This document shows, one piece after another, positions 1-9,244 of a stretch of DNA of 64,000 nt; position 1 is the first letter of the stretch, and the number at the start of each line of letters is the position of its first letter. The DNA is from Paracoccus jeotgali (GTDB lineage Bacteria > Pseudomonadota > Alphaproteobacteria > Rhodobacterales > Rhodobacteraceae). The position numbers were made by a program, and so were the translations under genes. Where the stretch lies: assembly GCF_002865605.1 (NCBI RefSeq), contig NZ_CP025584.1, forward strand, positions 85,226 to 149,225, in the 5' to 3' direction. Under the pieces are notes generated by a model that was given only the letters and a program-made list of their open reading frames with translations, was not told the DNA's origin and searched no databases.

Positions 1-695
1 AGAAACACGATGTTGTCGGCCACTGTCATGGAGTGCTCCAGAAACTCGGGCAGCAGGGACCACGGCGGGTTGGTGATGATCCAGTCGACTGGCTCCCGCC
101 AGTCCAGGAAATCGCGTCCGGCTTCGATCTCGCACCACTCCCGCCGGAGGTGCCCGGGAAAGCTCTCATAGAAGGCCCCGTCGCCGCGCGCCGGGTCGAG
201 TAGCGTGCCCTGCAGGTGGGGCGCAAAATGAGCGCAGATTTCTTGTGCAAGCGCAGGCGGCGTCATCACACGATCACGGTCGGCGCTATTGGGGGCGGGG
301 ATCAGCCGGCGCTTGCCTCGCAGAGGCGCGATCGGAGACCGGAAGCCGAGGAGCGAAGCATAGCCGCGCAGTGAGGCCAGTTCACCCTGCATCCGCTTCT
401 CAATCCTGATGATCACCGGCCGACTGATCTTCAAGCGTTCCGCCACCTCCGCCTGGGTCATGCCTTGGCGGCGGCGCAGCGTCGCCAGCCCTGCGCCCGC
501 CTCAAGCGTCGGGTGCGGCACCCAAGACCAGCCGAGATCGAGATGCGGCAAGCAGCGGGACAGGCTGCCGATGGTGCCGCCACCGCGCATGATCTTGCGC
601 AGCGTGGGAGTTGAGATGCCGCTCTGCCGGGCAAGGGTGGTCCGTGTCAGGTCGAGGCGCTGCGTCTGCGCGGCGAAAATAGGAGTCAGCGGCAA
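1..695 (-). CDS. HTH-fused N6-adenine DNA methyltransferase (3' part outside the window)
   Basis: The frame is open from about position 830 down to position 1 on the minus strand and runs off the left edge. I translated it by hand. It holds an N-terminal HTH (LARQSGISTPTLRKI), a second XRE-like HTH (GMTQAEVAERLKISRPVI), then a SAM-binding motif I (LLDPARGDGAF) and the amino-methyltransferase motif IV (ITNPPW). That order fits a regulator-like N-terminus joined to a DNA adenine methyltransferase. The start is uncertain. TTG at 695 is chosen because a related gene fragment near 35.9 kb has a GTG start at almost the same place; TTG at 725 is an alternative. No ATG lies upstream in frame. The role could be DNA modification or anti-restriction on the plasmid, which is inference. 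Confidence 0.72.
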   Translation of the reverse strand, partial: MPLTPIFAAQTQRLDLTRTTLARQSGISTPTLRKIMRGGGTIGSLSRCLPHLDLGWSWVPHPTLEAGAGLATLRRRQGMTQAEVAERLKISRPVIIRIEKRMQGELASLRGYASLLGFRSPIAPLRGKRRLIPAPNSADRDRVMTPPALAQEICAHFAPHLQGTLLDPARGDGAFYESFPGHLRREWCEIEAGRDFLDWREPVDWIITNPPWSLLPEFLEHSMTVADNIVF

Positions 696-1001
696 GGCGG
701 AACCGGAAGAAACAAATTGTGACAAACGAGCAAAGCATTCGTGACACGCGGAAGAGGTGGGCGCAACGGGTCTGCCTCGCAACGCGATCAGCAAAAGCAG
801 ATCATAGCTTAAAAAAGTGCCAAATCCGTCCAAGGAATGGGGAGTAGCTCAGACGGCGTGCATGGTTGCGTCGCTTTCATGACGAACTTGGCCCACAATG
901 CTTCCTTCCATTCCTGAGATAGGATCGCACCATCAAACCGTGGGATCAAATACATAGCCAAGGATAAGCTGAAGCCGAAATGTGGTGGTTAGCGTAATGA
1001 A

Positions 1002-2486
1002 TTACCGCCCGCGTTCGCTAACACGTGAAATTATTCTTAACCCAGCGGTAATTTTGGCTTCAGTTATCGACCCATAACCCAGGCGGAAATACGGGCACGG
1101 CTCCGGGGGCATCTCGAAAAAAACCGCTCCGGGTTCGATCAGCACACTGTGGTTGCGTAATTCCGCAGCTAATTTTGTGCTGTCACTGCCGTCTTTTCCC
1201 TTTAGCCACACGCTGGAACCTCCGCTCGACGCAGCGCCGGCTATCTCAAGTCGGGTCTCTGCAACAGCATCCTCGAGCACTGCGCGTCGCAACTTCATCG
1301 TTTCTCGCAGCCTCACGATATGTGTATCGTAATATCCAAGCGCCAAGAAATAGGCGGTGATGCGCTGAAGGTGTCCTGGCGGATGACGCAGGATAAATGA
1401 ACGTAGAATACGCGCCTGGGCGATCAATGCAGCGGGTGCAACCATGTAGCCAATTCGCAGGCCGGGAAACAGGGATTTCGAAAAGCTTCCAAGGTAGATG
1501 ACTCGCCCACTCACATCCAGAGACTTCAGCGCCGGGACGGGAGGCGCGAGATATGACATTTCGAAATCGTAGTCGTCCTCGATGATCAGAAAATCATCTG
1601 CGCTGGCGCGGGCAATCAGGTCCCGGCGACGCTCCAGTGGCATTGTGCTGCCGGTTGGAACCTGATGACTGGGCGTGACGATCACCAGCCGCGTATTGGC
1701 CGGCAGATCAGCGGGATTCAGTCCCAGCGAGTCAACGGGCAGAAAAGTCGTGGGGCTGTAGGCGCGACGGAGCGTTTCAGCAAAATCCGGATAACCCGGT
1801 TCTTCCGTCACAGCAATCCTGTCTGCGCGGGCGAGTAATTCGACAGCCAAAAATAGGGCGTTTTGCGATCCCAAAGTAATCAACACCTCGTCATGAGAGG
1901 CGTTGATGCCACGACGTGGGAGCGTGTTGGAACAAATGTAATCGACCAGAAGCGGGTCATCGGCACCATAACGATCAGCCGATAAATCCGCGAAGTCCCG
2001 CGACCCAAGGGCGCGGCGCGCGCAGTCGCGCCATGCATTGTTGTCGAACAGCGACGGATCCGTCTGGCCGAAGATAAACGGGTATTTGTAACTGCGCCAG
2101 TCGATCGGCTTGCTGATCGTCCGCCGCGGCAACTGGTGATCTGATAGCCATTCCCCCCAATCCGGTGGCTGGGCGATTATGCGATGCTTCGGGGGCGGCT
2201 CCGACAGTTCCAGGCGCCGATGCGGCACAGTCGCCGCGACGGTGATCGCGGACCGAGGCTGCGCTTCAAGGTAACCCTGTCCGATCAGATCCTGATAGAC
2301 CAACGTCACCGTCATTCGCGAAATCCCCAACGCCGTGGCCAATTGGCGCGTGGAAGGAAGACGCGTCCCCGGGCGCGCCCGACTGTCGAGAATGGCGCGA
2401 ACAACTGCCGCCGCGAGACGCCCCTGCAGGGTTGGCGCCTCATCATCGCGCAAGATGACGGTTTCTAGGGAAAGGCGGTTGGTCAT
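1002..2486 (-). CDS. tauR: MocR-family (GntR/aminotransferase) regulator, TauR-like
   Basis: This 494-residue protein has an N-terminal GntR winged helix (residues about 15-85, with TRQLATALGISRMTVTLVYQDL) joined to a type I aminotransferase domain that carries the PLP-region motif SFSKSLFPGLRIGY. That is the MocR architecture; family members are activators that bind PLP rather than active transaminases. It is divergent from the taurine genes, with 117 bp between the two starts, and CTGG direct repeats begin just outside its own start codon. This matches TauR of Rhodobacter, the activator of taurine utilisation. The TauR assignment rests on context as well as on fold. Confidence 0.85.
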   Translation of the reverse strand: MTNRLSLETVILRDDEAPTLQGRLAAAVVRAILDSRARPGTRLPSTRQLATALGISRMTVTLVYQDLIGQGYLEAQPRSAITVAATVPHRRLELSEPPPKHRIIAQPPDWGEWLSDHQLPRRTISKPIDWRSYKYPFIFGQTDPSLFDNNAWRDCARRALGSRDFADLSADRYGADDPLLVDYICSNTLPRRGINASHDEVLITLGSQNALFLAVELLARADRIAVTEEPGYPDFAETLRRAYSPTTFLPVDSLGLNPADLPANTRLVIVTPSHQVPTGSTMPLERRRDLIARASADDFLIIEDDYDFEMSYLAPPVPALKSLDVSGRVIYLGSFSKSLFPGLRIGYMVAPAALIAQARILRSFILRHPPGHLQRITAYFLALGYYDTHIVRLRETMKLRRAVLEDAVAETRLEIAGAASSGGSSVWLKGKDGSDSTKLAAELRNHSVLIEPGAVFFEMPPEPCPYFRLGYGSITEAKITAGLRIISRVSERGR

Positions 2487-2532
2487 CTGGACCTATATTC
2501 TGGCTCAACTGGTCATACCGTTCCTGGTCCCG
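2487..2532. promoter_or_regulatory. Direct-repeat operator between tauR and tauK
   Basis: Four CTGG-led units occur at 2487 (CTGGACCTAT), 2500 (CTGGCTCAA), 2509 (CTGGTCATA) and 2524 (CTGGTCCCG), all in the same orientation. The first differs by one base from the CTGGACYTAA repeat that I recall being described for TauR in Rhodobacter capsulatus. The location between the regulator and the first structural gene supports an activator site that may also autoregulate tauR. Confidence 0.55.
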
Positions 2533-2603
2533 ACCTGCAACATTATGTCGCACGGCAAAGAAGCGCGACCAACGCGAGACGACAACACACAGGGAGTTTT
2601 CCA

Positions 2604-3608
2604 ATGACATCCATGACACGCCTGCTGACCGGCACTGCTGCCGTCCTGTTCCTGACATTGCCTGCCGTCGCGGCCGAATACCGGATCGCGGTAGGCGACG
2701 GCGCCGGCGGAACCCAAGAAGCATTGGGTAAGGCTTTCGTCGCGGCGCTCGAGGAGCAATCCGGTGGCAAGATGAACGGAAAGCTGTTCGTGAACGGTCA
2801 ACTCGGGGACGAACAGGACACGGTAACCGCCGCCGCCACGGGCACGCTGGACTTCTCGATCCTCGCCATCAACAACATCACGCCGTTCTCACCCTCGGTG
2901 GGCACGCTGACCCTTCCCTACGTCATTCTCAGCCAGGAAGACGCCGAGAAGGTCACGCAAGGTGATGTCGGGCAGCAGATGATCGAGCAGACCATCGAGG
3001 ATGCAGGCGTGCGCATTATCGGCTGGGGGTATTCGGGCTTCCGCGTGCTGACCAACTCGAAGAAGCCGGTATCCACCGTAGCCGATCTGCAGGGACTGGT
3101 GATCCGGGTTCCGAAAAACGAGATCATGATCGAGACCTACAAAAGCTGGGGTATCAGCCCGACGCCGATGGCATGGGGTGAAACCTTCGCGGCGCTCCAG
3201 CAGAAGGTCGTCGACGGTCAGGACAACCCCTTCATGACCGTCTACGCGATGAAATTCGACGAGGTTCAGAAATATATCACTGACCTTCACTATCTGTTCT
3301 CGATCGAGCCGCTGATCGTCTCGGAGGCGCTGTTCACGAGCCTCAGCGACGAGGAGCAGGCGCAGGTTTTGGCAGCCGGCGAGGCAGCCACAAAAGCATC
3401 GTCCGAGTTCCTGCGCGCGGAAGAAGCAAAGATCAAAGAAGAGCTGGTAAGCCGCGGCATGGAAATCACCGAGCCTGCAGATGATGAGCAAGAATTCATG
3501 AAGCTCGCCACCGAAGCAGTCTGGCCGCAGTTCTATGACCAGATTGGCGGCAAAGAGGTCTTGGACAATGTCCTGACCTCGCTGGGTCGAGAGCCGGCGG
3601 CCGAGTGA
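2604..3608 (+). CDS. tauK: TRAP transporter substrate-binding protein for taurine (DctP family)
   Basis: This 334-residue protein starts with a Sec-type signal peptide (positive N-terminus, hydrophobic LTGTAAVLFLTLPAVAA, cleavage near AAE), so the mature protein is periplasmic. The body follows the DctP fold, with the typical central segment VIRVPKNEIMIETYKSWGISPTPMAWGE cut here for length by its key features: an Arg for the ligand carboxyl or sulfonate group and the P-TPM-W-E pattern. An AGGGAG ribosome site precedes the ATG. It is the first gene of the taurine operon and should hand its ligand to the two TauLM membrane subunits. Specificity for taurine is inferred from the neighbours. Confidence 0.85.
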   Translation: MTSMTRLLTGTAAVLFLTLPAVAAEYRIAVGDGAGGTQEALGKAFVAALEEQSGGKMNGKLFVNGQLGDEQDTVTAAATGTLDFSILAINNITPFSPSVGTLTLPYVILSQEDAEKVTQGDVGQQMIEQTIEDAGVRIIGWGYSGFRVLTNSKKPVSTVADLQGLVIRVPKNEIMIETYKSWGISPTPMAWGETFAALQQKVVDGQDNPFMTVYAMKFDEVQKYITDLHYLFSIEPLIVSEALFTSLSDEEQAQVLAAGEAATKASSEFLRAEEAKIKEELVSRGMEITEPADDEQEFMKLATEAVWPQFYDQIGGKEVLDNVLTSLGREPAAE

Positions 3609-3687
3609 TCTTTCGGGCGCGAGGGCTGAAGCCCTGCGCCCTACCCCCTCCCCATGATTCCACCCTGCTCTCCACCGGAGGCCTGTC

Positions 3688-4245
3688 ATGTCTGCGCTCT
3701 GGTCTTTTTTCGACAAGTTCGAAAGCCACGTTTGCCGCGTTCTCCTTGCCGTTTTTGTGGTGCTTCTGTTTGTGCAGATCGTTGCTCGCCAGATCTTCGG
3801 CTTCTCGATCACCTGGATCGAAGAGTTGTCCGTTATCTTGTTCGTCTGGTTTGCATATTTCGGTGCGTCCTATGCGGCTCGCATGGCCGCGCATAACCGG
3901 GTCACGTTCCAGTTCAATGCTCTGCCGCGCTCCAGGGCCCGCGTGTTCGAGTCGCTTGGCGACCTGTTCTGGATTGGCTTCAATCTCGTTTTCATCTGGC
4001 AGTCGATCAGCTTCATCAGCCGGCTGAAGCCGTTCGTGAAGGCCCAGACGCTGGGGTGGGAAATGCGCTGGGTCTATATGGCGCTCCCCATCGCCTTTGC
4101 GCTGATGACGATCCGCATCCTGCAAGTGAATTACATGAAGCTCGTTCTCGGTATCGACCCCCGTGATCCGGACAAGGTCGAGGTGGAGGACATGCTCGAG
4201 CTTGCTGAAGACGAGCAGCGCGCATTCGAGCAGAGGAAAAACTGA
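3688..4245 (+). CDS. tauL: TRAP transporter small permease (DctQ family)
   Basis: The product has 185 residues and four predicted hydrophobic segments, as usual for DctQ subunits, and carries the family-like stretch FSITWIEELSVILFVWFAY near residue 40. A GGAGG site sits 8 bases before the ATG. Its stop codon overlaps the start of the large permease gene by one base (TGATG), pointing to translational coupling. It should form the small membrane subunit of the sodium-driven taurine TRAP transporter. Confidence 0.85.
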   Translation: MSALWSFFDKFESHVCRVLLAVFVVLLFVQIVARQIFGFSITWIEELSVILFVWFAYFGASYAARMAAHNRVTFQFNALPRSRARVFESLGDLFWIGFNLVFIWQSISFISRLKPFVKAQTLGWEMRWVYMALPIAFALMTIRILQVNYMKLVLGIDPRDPDKVEVEDMLELAEDEQRAFEQRKN

Positions 4246-5585
4246 TGGACGATCTGCTTATCGAGATCCTGTTCGGCTCCTTTTTCGGACTGATGCTGCT
4301 GGGCGCGCCGATCACTGTGGCACTGGGCGTCGCCTCACTGGCCGCGATGTACTACCTGGGCGACAACCCCATCAAGATGGTCCAGATGGCTTGGTCATCT
4401 GTGGGATCGTTCCCGCTGATGGCGCTGCCCGCCTTTATTCTGGCTGGGGCACTGATGGAGGCTGCGGGCCTGTCGCGCCGGCTGATCAACGTGGCCGAAA
4501 GCCTTGCCGGCCCGTTTACCGGTGGATTGTCGGCCGCCACGGTGGTCGCTTGTCTGTTCTTCGGCGCGATCTCTGGATCGGGCCCTGCAACCACAGCAGC
4601 CGTCGGGATGCTGATGATCCCCGCGATGGTGCGGCAGGGCTACGGCCCAGGCTACGCAGCTTCCGTCACTGCCGCGGCTGGCGGTCTGGGCATCATCATC
4701 CCTCCGTCCATTCCAATGGTGATCTTTGGCATCTCTGCCATGGGGATGCAGGCGCCGCCTGAGGCTGTTGAGACATACGGGCCATTTCAGTCGGTCTCCA
4801 TCTCCAAGCTGTTCATTGCCGGATTTCTTCCCGGCGTGGTCATGGCGGGTGGGCTTCTCGTCATGAACTATCTGCGCTGCCGGTTGCGTGGCTTCAACGG
4901 CTCCGCCGAGCCGCTGTCGCTGCACAAGGTCGCCTGTGCCTGCTATCAGGGTTTTTGGGCGCTCCTCGCCCCCATTGTGATCTTGGGTGGCATCTACAGC
5001 GGTTTCTTCACGCCGACCGAAGCTGCCATCGTCGCGATTTTCTACACCCTGTTTGTGGGTGGCGTGATCTATCGCGAGCTTGACCTGCGCGAGATGATCA
5101 AGGCGCTGGACACGACCACATGGCTGTCCGGCCGGGTGCTGCTGGTGCTCTTCACGGCCACCATCTTTGGTCGCATTCTCGTTGAAAACGACATTCCCGG
5201 GATCATCGCGGGCGGCATCCTGTCGCTGACGACGAACCTCTATGTCATCTGGGCAATGGTCATCGGCCTGCTCCTGATCGTCGGGATGTTCATGGAAACC
5301 CTGGCCGCGATCATGATCCTCGTCCCGGTGATGCTGCCGGTCGCCTACATGATGGGCATCGACCCGATCCATTTCGGGATCGTCATGATCTGCACCCTCT
5401 CGGTCGGGTTCCAGACACCTCCACTCGGCGAAAACCTGTTTATCGCATCAGGCATCTCGGGCGTGTCAATCGAACGCATCAGCCTTCGCGCGCTTCCCTT
5501 CGCCGCCGCATCTGTCACCGCCATCTTCATCATCGCGTCATTCCCGGCTCTCTCTCTGTGGCTGCCGCGCATGATGGGTTACTAA
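4245..5585 (+). CDS. tauM: TRAP transporter large permease (DctM family)
   Basis: At 446 residues this matches the usual length of the 12-helix DctM subunit. The conserved regions GAISGSGPATTAAVG and GGLGIIIPPSIPMVI are visible, as is the C-terminal FQTPPLGENLF motif. Together with TauL and the periplasmic TauK it forms a tripartite sodium-coupled importer. It is followed after 15 bases by the small dehydrogenase subunit, so import and oxidation look co-transcribed. Confidence 0.88.
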   Translation: MDDLLIEILFGSFFGLMLLGAPITVALGVASLAAMYYLGDNPIKMVQMAWSSVGSFPLMALPAFILAGALMEAAGLSRRLINVAESLAGPFTGGLSAATVVACLFFGAISGSGPATTAAVGMLMIPAMVRQGYGPGYAASVTAAAGGLGIIIPPSIPMVIFGISAMGMQAPPEAVETYGPFQSVSISKLFIAGFLPGVVMAGGLLVMNYLRCRLRGFNGSAEPLSLHKVACACYQGFWALLAPIVILGGIYSGFFTPTEAAIVAIFYTLFVGGVIYRELDLREMIKALDTTTWLSGRVLLVLFTATIFGRILVENDIPGIIAGGILSLTTNLYVIWAMVIGLLLIVGMFMETLAAIMILVPVMLPVAYMMGIDPIHFGIVMICTLSVGFQTPPLGENLFIASGISGVSIERISLRALPFAAASVTAIFIIASFPALSLWLPRMMGY

Positions 5586-5600
5586 TCAAGGAGTTAACCC

Positions 5601-5996
5601 ATGTCCCGCAAACTGACCGCCAGCGATCTGAAGGATACCTTCGACGCTTTCAACCGGCACGACATCGACGGTGTCATGACCCACTTCGCCGATGACTGCG
5701 TGTTCTACACGGTTGCCGGCGACAACGAATACGGCACCCGGATCGAGGGCAAGGAGGCCATTGCCAAGGCTTTCGAGGGGGTGTGGACGACGATGCCGGA
5801 TGTGCAGTGGGATAACCACAGCCATTTCCTGTCCGAAGATGGCAGCCGCGGCGTCAGCCAGTGGACCTTCCGCGCCACCAACCCCGACGGCACCCGAACC
5901 GAGGTTCAGGGCGTGGACCTGTTCCGCATCCGGGATGGCAAGCTGGTCGAAAAGCAGGCGATCCGGAAGCAACGGCCGCCAGTTGAGGTGAAGTGA
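5601..5996 (+). CDS. tauX: Taurine dehydrogenase small subunit (NTF2-like)
   Basis: This 131-residue protein has an NTF2/SnoaL-like cone fold signature: an N-terminal helix (DLKDTFDAFNRHDIDGVMTHF), then WTFRATNPDGTRTEVQG and a final strand (DGKLVEKQAIR). Such a small NTF2-like protein encoded directly before an FAD oxidoreductase is the arrangement of TauXY taurine dehydrogenase in Rhodobacter and Paracoccus. An AAGGAG site lies before the ATG. Its catalytic contribution is not known to me; it may stabilise TauY or guide electron transfer. Name given by family and context. Confidence 0.8.
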   Translation: MSRKLTASDLKDTFDAFNRHDIDGVMTHFADDCVFYTVAGDNEYGTRIEGKEAIAKAFEGVWTTMPDVQWDNHSHFLSEDGSRGVSQWTFRATNPDGTRTEVQGVDLFRIRDGKLVEKQAIRKQRPPVEVK

Positions 5997-6003
5997 GGCA
6001 ATC

Positions 6004-7395
6004 ATGCAGGCAATTGGAAAACTCCGCGGATCGCGCCCCTATAACGCGCTCTACGATCCGATGACGGACAAAACAGTCGGTCCCGGCAGTGACTATGCCC
6101 CCACCTACTGGATGGCGACCGCCGGGCCGCTGCCCGAGGACGACGGGCCTGTCACAGGCGATATGGAGGCCGACGTGGTGGTCATCGGATCGGGTTACAC
6201 CGGGCTTTCGACCGCGCTGCACCTGGCGAAGATGCACGGCATCAAGGCCGTGGTGCTCGAGGCAAACGGCGTCGCTTATGGCTGCTCTACCCGCAACGGC
6301 GGACAGGCGCAGGTCAGCGCCGGTCGGCTGAAGCGCAGCCAGTGGATCGACCGCTGGGGCCTTGATGTCGCCAAGCGCCTGCATGCTGAGGTCGTCGAGG
6401 GGTTTGAGTTGTTCCGCGGCCTGATCCGCGACCATGACATCGACTGCCAGCCGCAGGATGGCGGCCACTACTACATCGCACATAAGGCATCGATGATGCC
6501 GGTGCTGGAAAAGGAAGCAAAGCTGCTCCGCGAGACGTTCGGTTATGGCGCCAGTGTGCTGAGCCGCGACGAGTTGCACCAGACGGTTGCCCGCGAAATG
6601 GAGGCGCACGGGGCGATGTGGGAGCCCGATGGCGTCGCTGTTCATGCAGCCAAACTTGCCTTTGGCTATCTGCGCATCGCGCGCGAACTGGGTGCCAAGA
6701 TCCATACTGACAGCCCGGTGACGGCTTGGGAGTATCGCGACGGCGTCCATCATCTGCGCACGCCCGGAGGCACCGTCAGGGCCCGCCGGGTCGCGGTGGC
6801 CACAGCCGCCTATGCGCCGCGGACGCTCCATCCGCGGCTGAAGGACCGGCTGATGCCGATCATGTCGAACAGCATTGTCACGCGCGTCTTGACGGCGTCG
6901 GAGCTTGACGTGGTCGGCATCCGCAAAACGTCACCCCTGACCGACACGCGAACGCTGCGCCATTACTACCGCCTGCTGCCCGACAACCGACTGCAGATCG
7001 GCTCGCGCGCCGCGATCACTGGCCGTGATGCTGCCAACCCTGCGCATCTGAAGGGGCTTCGAGAGGGAATGGCGCGCAAGTTCCCGGCTCTGCGCGAGGT
7101 CGAGCTGGATTATTCTTGGTGGGGCTGGGTGGATGTCAGCCATGACATGATGCCGCGCATCACCGGCCTGCCCGACCTGCCGGGCGCCTACTATGCGTTG
7201 GGATATGGCGGCAACGGCGTGATGTATTCCGCAATGGCCGGACGACGCATGGCGCAACTTGTGGCGGGCGAACGAGTGCCTGACCTGCCGATTTTCAACA
7301 ACGAGCTGCCTCACGAGGGCTGGAAAACGCCGTTCCGGCGCTTGGGCCAGCGTGGGCTGTATCACCTTTATCAATTCCGAGATGAGCGCAAATAA
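6004..7395 (+). CDS. tauY: Taurine dehydrogenase large subunit (FAD-dependent, DAO family)
   Basis: The 463-residue protein has a dinucleotide-binding motif VVVIGSGYTGLSTALHLA near residue 58, followed by STRNGGQAQVSAGR, a flavin-contact region typical of the PuuB-like branch of the D-amino-acid-oxidase superfamily, and a C-terminal GYGGNGVMYS motif. It should oxidise taurine to sulfoacetaldehyde and ammonium, passing electrons to the respiratory chain. A GAGG site lies 5 bases before the ATG. The gene lies 7 bases after tauX and 11 bases before xsc, so substrate and product enzymes are coupled. Confidence 0.85.
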   Translation: MQAIGKLRGSRPYNALYDPMTDKTVGPGSDYAPTYWMATAGPLPEDDGPVTGDMEADVVVIGSGYTGLSTALHLAKMHGIKAVVLEANGVAYGCSTRNGGQAQVSAGRLKRSQWIDRWGLDVAKRLHAEVVEGFELFRGLIRDHDIDCQPQDGGHYYIAHKASMMPVLEKEAKLLRETFGYGASVLSRDELHQTVAREMEAHGAMWEPDGVAVHAAKLAFGYLRIARELGAKIHTDSPVTAWEYRDGVHHLRTPGGTVRARRVAVATAAYAPRTLHPRLKDRLMPIMSNSIVTRVLTASELDVVGIRKTSPLTDTRTLRHYYRLLPDNRLQIGSRAAITGRDAANPAHLKGLREGMARKFPALREVELDYSWWGWVDVSHDMMPRITGLPDLPGAYYALGYGGNGVMYSAMAGRRMAQLVAGERVPDLPIFNNELPHEGWKTPFRRLGQRGLYHLYQFRDERK

Positions 7396-7406
7396 GGAGC
7401 GACACC

Positions 7407-9188
7407 ATGAAAATGACCACCGAAGAGGCCTTCGTCAAAGTTCTTCAGATGCACGGGATCGAGCATGCTTTCGGGATTATCGGCTCGGCAATGATGCCGG
7501 TGTCGGATCTGTTCCCGAAGGCGGGCATCACGTTCTGGGACACCGCGCACGAAACCAACGCCGGCATGATGGCGGACGGGTTTACCCGCTCTACCGGCAA
7601 GATGTCGATGGCCATTGCCCAGAACGGTCCCGGTGTGACCGGCTTTGTCACCGCAATCAAGACTGCCTATTGGAACCATACTCCGCTGCTCTTGGTGACA
7701 CCCCAGGCCGGCAACCGCACCATTGGACAGGGCGGCTTCCAAGAGATGGAGCAGATGCGGCTGTTTGCCGATGCTGTCGCCTATCAGGAAGAGGTGCGCG
7801 ATCCGAACCGCATCCCCGAGGTGCTGAACCGGGTGATCATGCAGGCCTGGCGCAACAGCGCGCCCGCGCAGATCAACATCCCCCGCGACTACTGGACCCA
7901 GGTGATCGACGTCGAACTGCCGCAGATCGTCGCCTTCGAGCGTCCTGCCGGGGGCGAGCAGGCCGTGGCCAATGCGGCCAAGCTGCTGAGCGAGGCTAAG
8001 TTCCCGGTCATCCTTTCGGGTGCTGGCGTGGTTCTTGGCGGCGCGATCCCCGATCTGGTGAAGTTGGCCGAGCGTCTGGATGCCCCGGTCGCCTCGAACT
8101 ACCAGCACAATGACAGCTTCCCGGGCAGCCACCCGCTGGCGGTGGGCCCTTTGGGCTATAACGGCAGCAAGGCGGCGATGGAGTTGATCGCCAAGGCGGA
8201 TGTGGTTCTTGCCCTCGGCACGCGGCTGAACCCGTTCTCGACCCTGCCAGGCTACGGCATCGACTACTGGCCCAAGGACGCAAAGATCATCCAGGTCGAC
8301 ATCAACGCCGACCGTATCGGCCTGACCAAGAAGGTCACCGTCGGTATTCAGGGCGATGCAGGCAAGGTGGCGCGCGCCATCCTCGCGCAGCTCGACAGCC
8401 ATGCCGGCGATGCCGGACGGCAGGATCGCCGGGACCTGCTCAGCACCACGAAAAGCCGTTGGGCGCAGGAGCTGTCCTCACTGGACCATGAGCAGGATGA
8501 TCCGGGCACTGAATGGAATGCCGAAGCGCGAGAGCGCGACAGTGAGTTGATGTCGCCACGCCAGGCCTGGCGGGCGATCATGCAGGCGGTGCCTGCCGAC
8601 GCCATCGTCAGTTCGGATATCGGCAACAACTGCGCCATCGGCAACGCCTACCCCACCTTCGAGCAGGGGCGGAAATATCTCGCTCCCGGCCTGTTTGGTC
8701 CGTGCGGTTACGGCTTTCCATCGATCCTTGGGGCCAAGATCGGCAATCCCGACACGCCGGTGATCGGCTTCGCCGGCGATGGCGCTTTCGGGATCTCGAT
8801 GAACGAGATGACGGCGTGCGGCCGCGAGGACTGGCCGGCCATCACCATGGTCATTTTCCGCAATTATCAGTGGGGCGCGGAAAAGCGGAACACGACGCTG
8901 TGGTACGACAACAACTTCGTCGGCACCGAACTGGACCGCGACACCTCCTATGCAGGGATTGCCAAAGCCTGTGGGTTGGAAGGTGTCGTCGTGCGCAGTG
9001 CCGAGGAACTGACCCATGAGCTGCACGACGCGGTCGAGCGGCAAATGAAAGAGGGCAAGACCACCTTCATCGAGGTTCTGCTGAATCAGGAGTTGGGTGA
9101 GCCGTTCCGCCGCGACGCAATGAAAGCGCCGGTCGAGGTGGCAGGAATCGATGCCGCCGACATGCGCCCGCAACAGGGCGCCGTCTGA
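7407..9188 (+). CDS. xsc: Sulfoacetaldehyde acetyltransferase
   Basis: This 593-residue thiamine-diphosphate enzyme shows the three-domain acetolactate-synthase layout: an N-terminal pyrimidine-binding domain with the conserved Glu (TAHETNAGMMADGFTR), a central domain, and a C-terminal cofactor domain with the GDGAFGISMNEMTACGRED motif followed by FRNYQWGAEKRNTT. The last part, with QWGAEK, is characteristic of Xsc rather than of acetolactate synthase. The reaction is sulfoacetaldehyde plus phosphate to acetyl phosphate and sulfite. It is translated from an AAGGAG site and is the core of desulfonation; the acetyl phosphate goes to the Pta encoded downstream. Confidence 0.93.
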   Translation: MKMTTEEAFVKVLQMHGIEHAFGIIGSAMMPVSDLFPKAGITFWDTAHETNAGMMADGFTRSTGKMSMAIAQNGPGVTGFVTAIKTAYWNHTPLLLVTPQAGNRTIGQGGFQEMEQMRLFADAVAYQEEVRDPNRIPEVLNRVIMQAWRNSAPAQINIPRDYWTQVIDVELPQIVAFERPAGGEQAVANAAKLLSEAKFPVILSGAGVVLGGAIPDLVKLAERLDAPVASNYQHNDSFPGSHPLAVGPLGYNGSKAAMELIAKADVVLALGTRLNPFSTLPGYGIDYWPKDAKIIQVDINADRIGLTKKVTVGIQGDAGKVARAILAQLDSHAGDAGRQDRRDLLSTTKSRWAQELSSLDHEQDDPGTEWNAEARERDSELMSPRQAWRAIMQAVPADAIVSSDIGNNCAIGNAYPTFEQGRKYLAPGLFGPCGYGFPSILGAKIGNPDTPVIGFAGDGAFGISMNEMTACGREDWPAITMVIFRNYQWGAEKRNTTLWYDNNFVGTELDRDTSYAGIAKACGLEGVVVRSAEELTHELHDAVERQMKEGKTTFIEVLLNQELGEPFRRDAMKAPVEVAGIDAADMRPQQGAV

Positions 9189-9244
9189 CATGTCCGCGGC
9201 TTGGCGGCATGCGCCGCCAGGCCGCTCTCCACGGGAGTGCCTCC

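Noticed and set aside
409..744. Open frame of 111 codons on the plus strand and one of 81 codons on the minus strand (502-747)
   Set aside because: Both lie over the HTH-methyltransferase gene in other frames and have Arg/Pro/Ala-rich sequence typical of antisense or shifted frames in high-GC DNA.
840..870. tRNA-like opening GGGAGTAGCTCAGACGG
   Set aside because: No anticodon arm, T-arm (GGTTCGA-type) or acceptor 3' half follows, so a tRNA gene is not supported.
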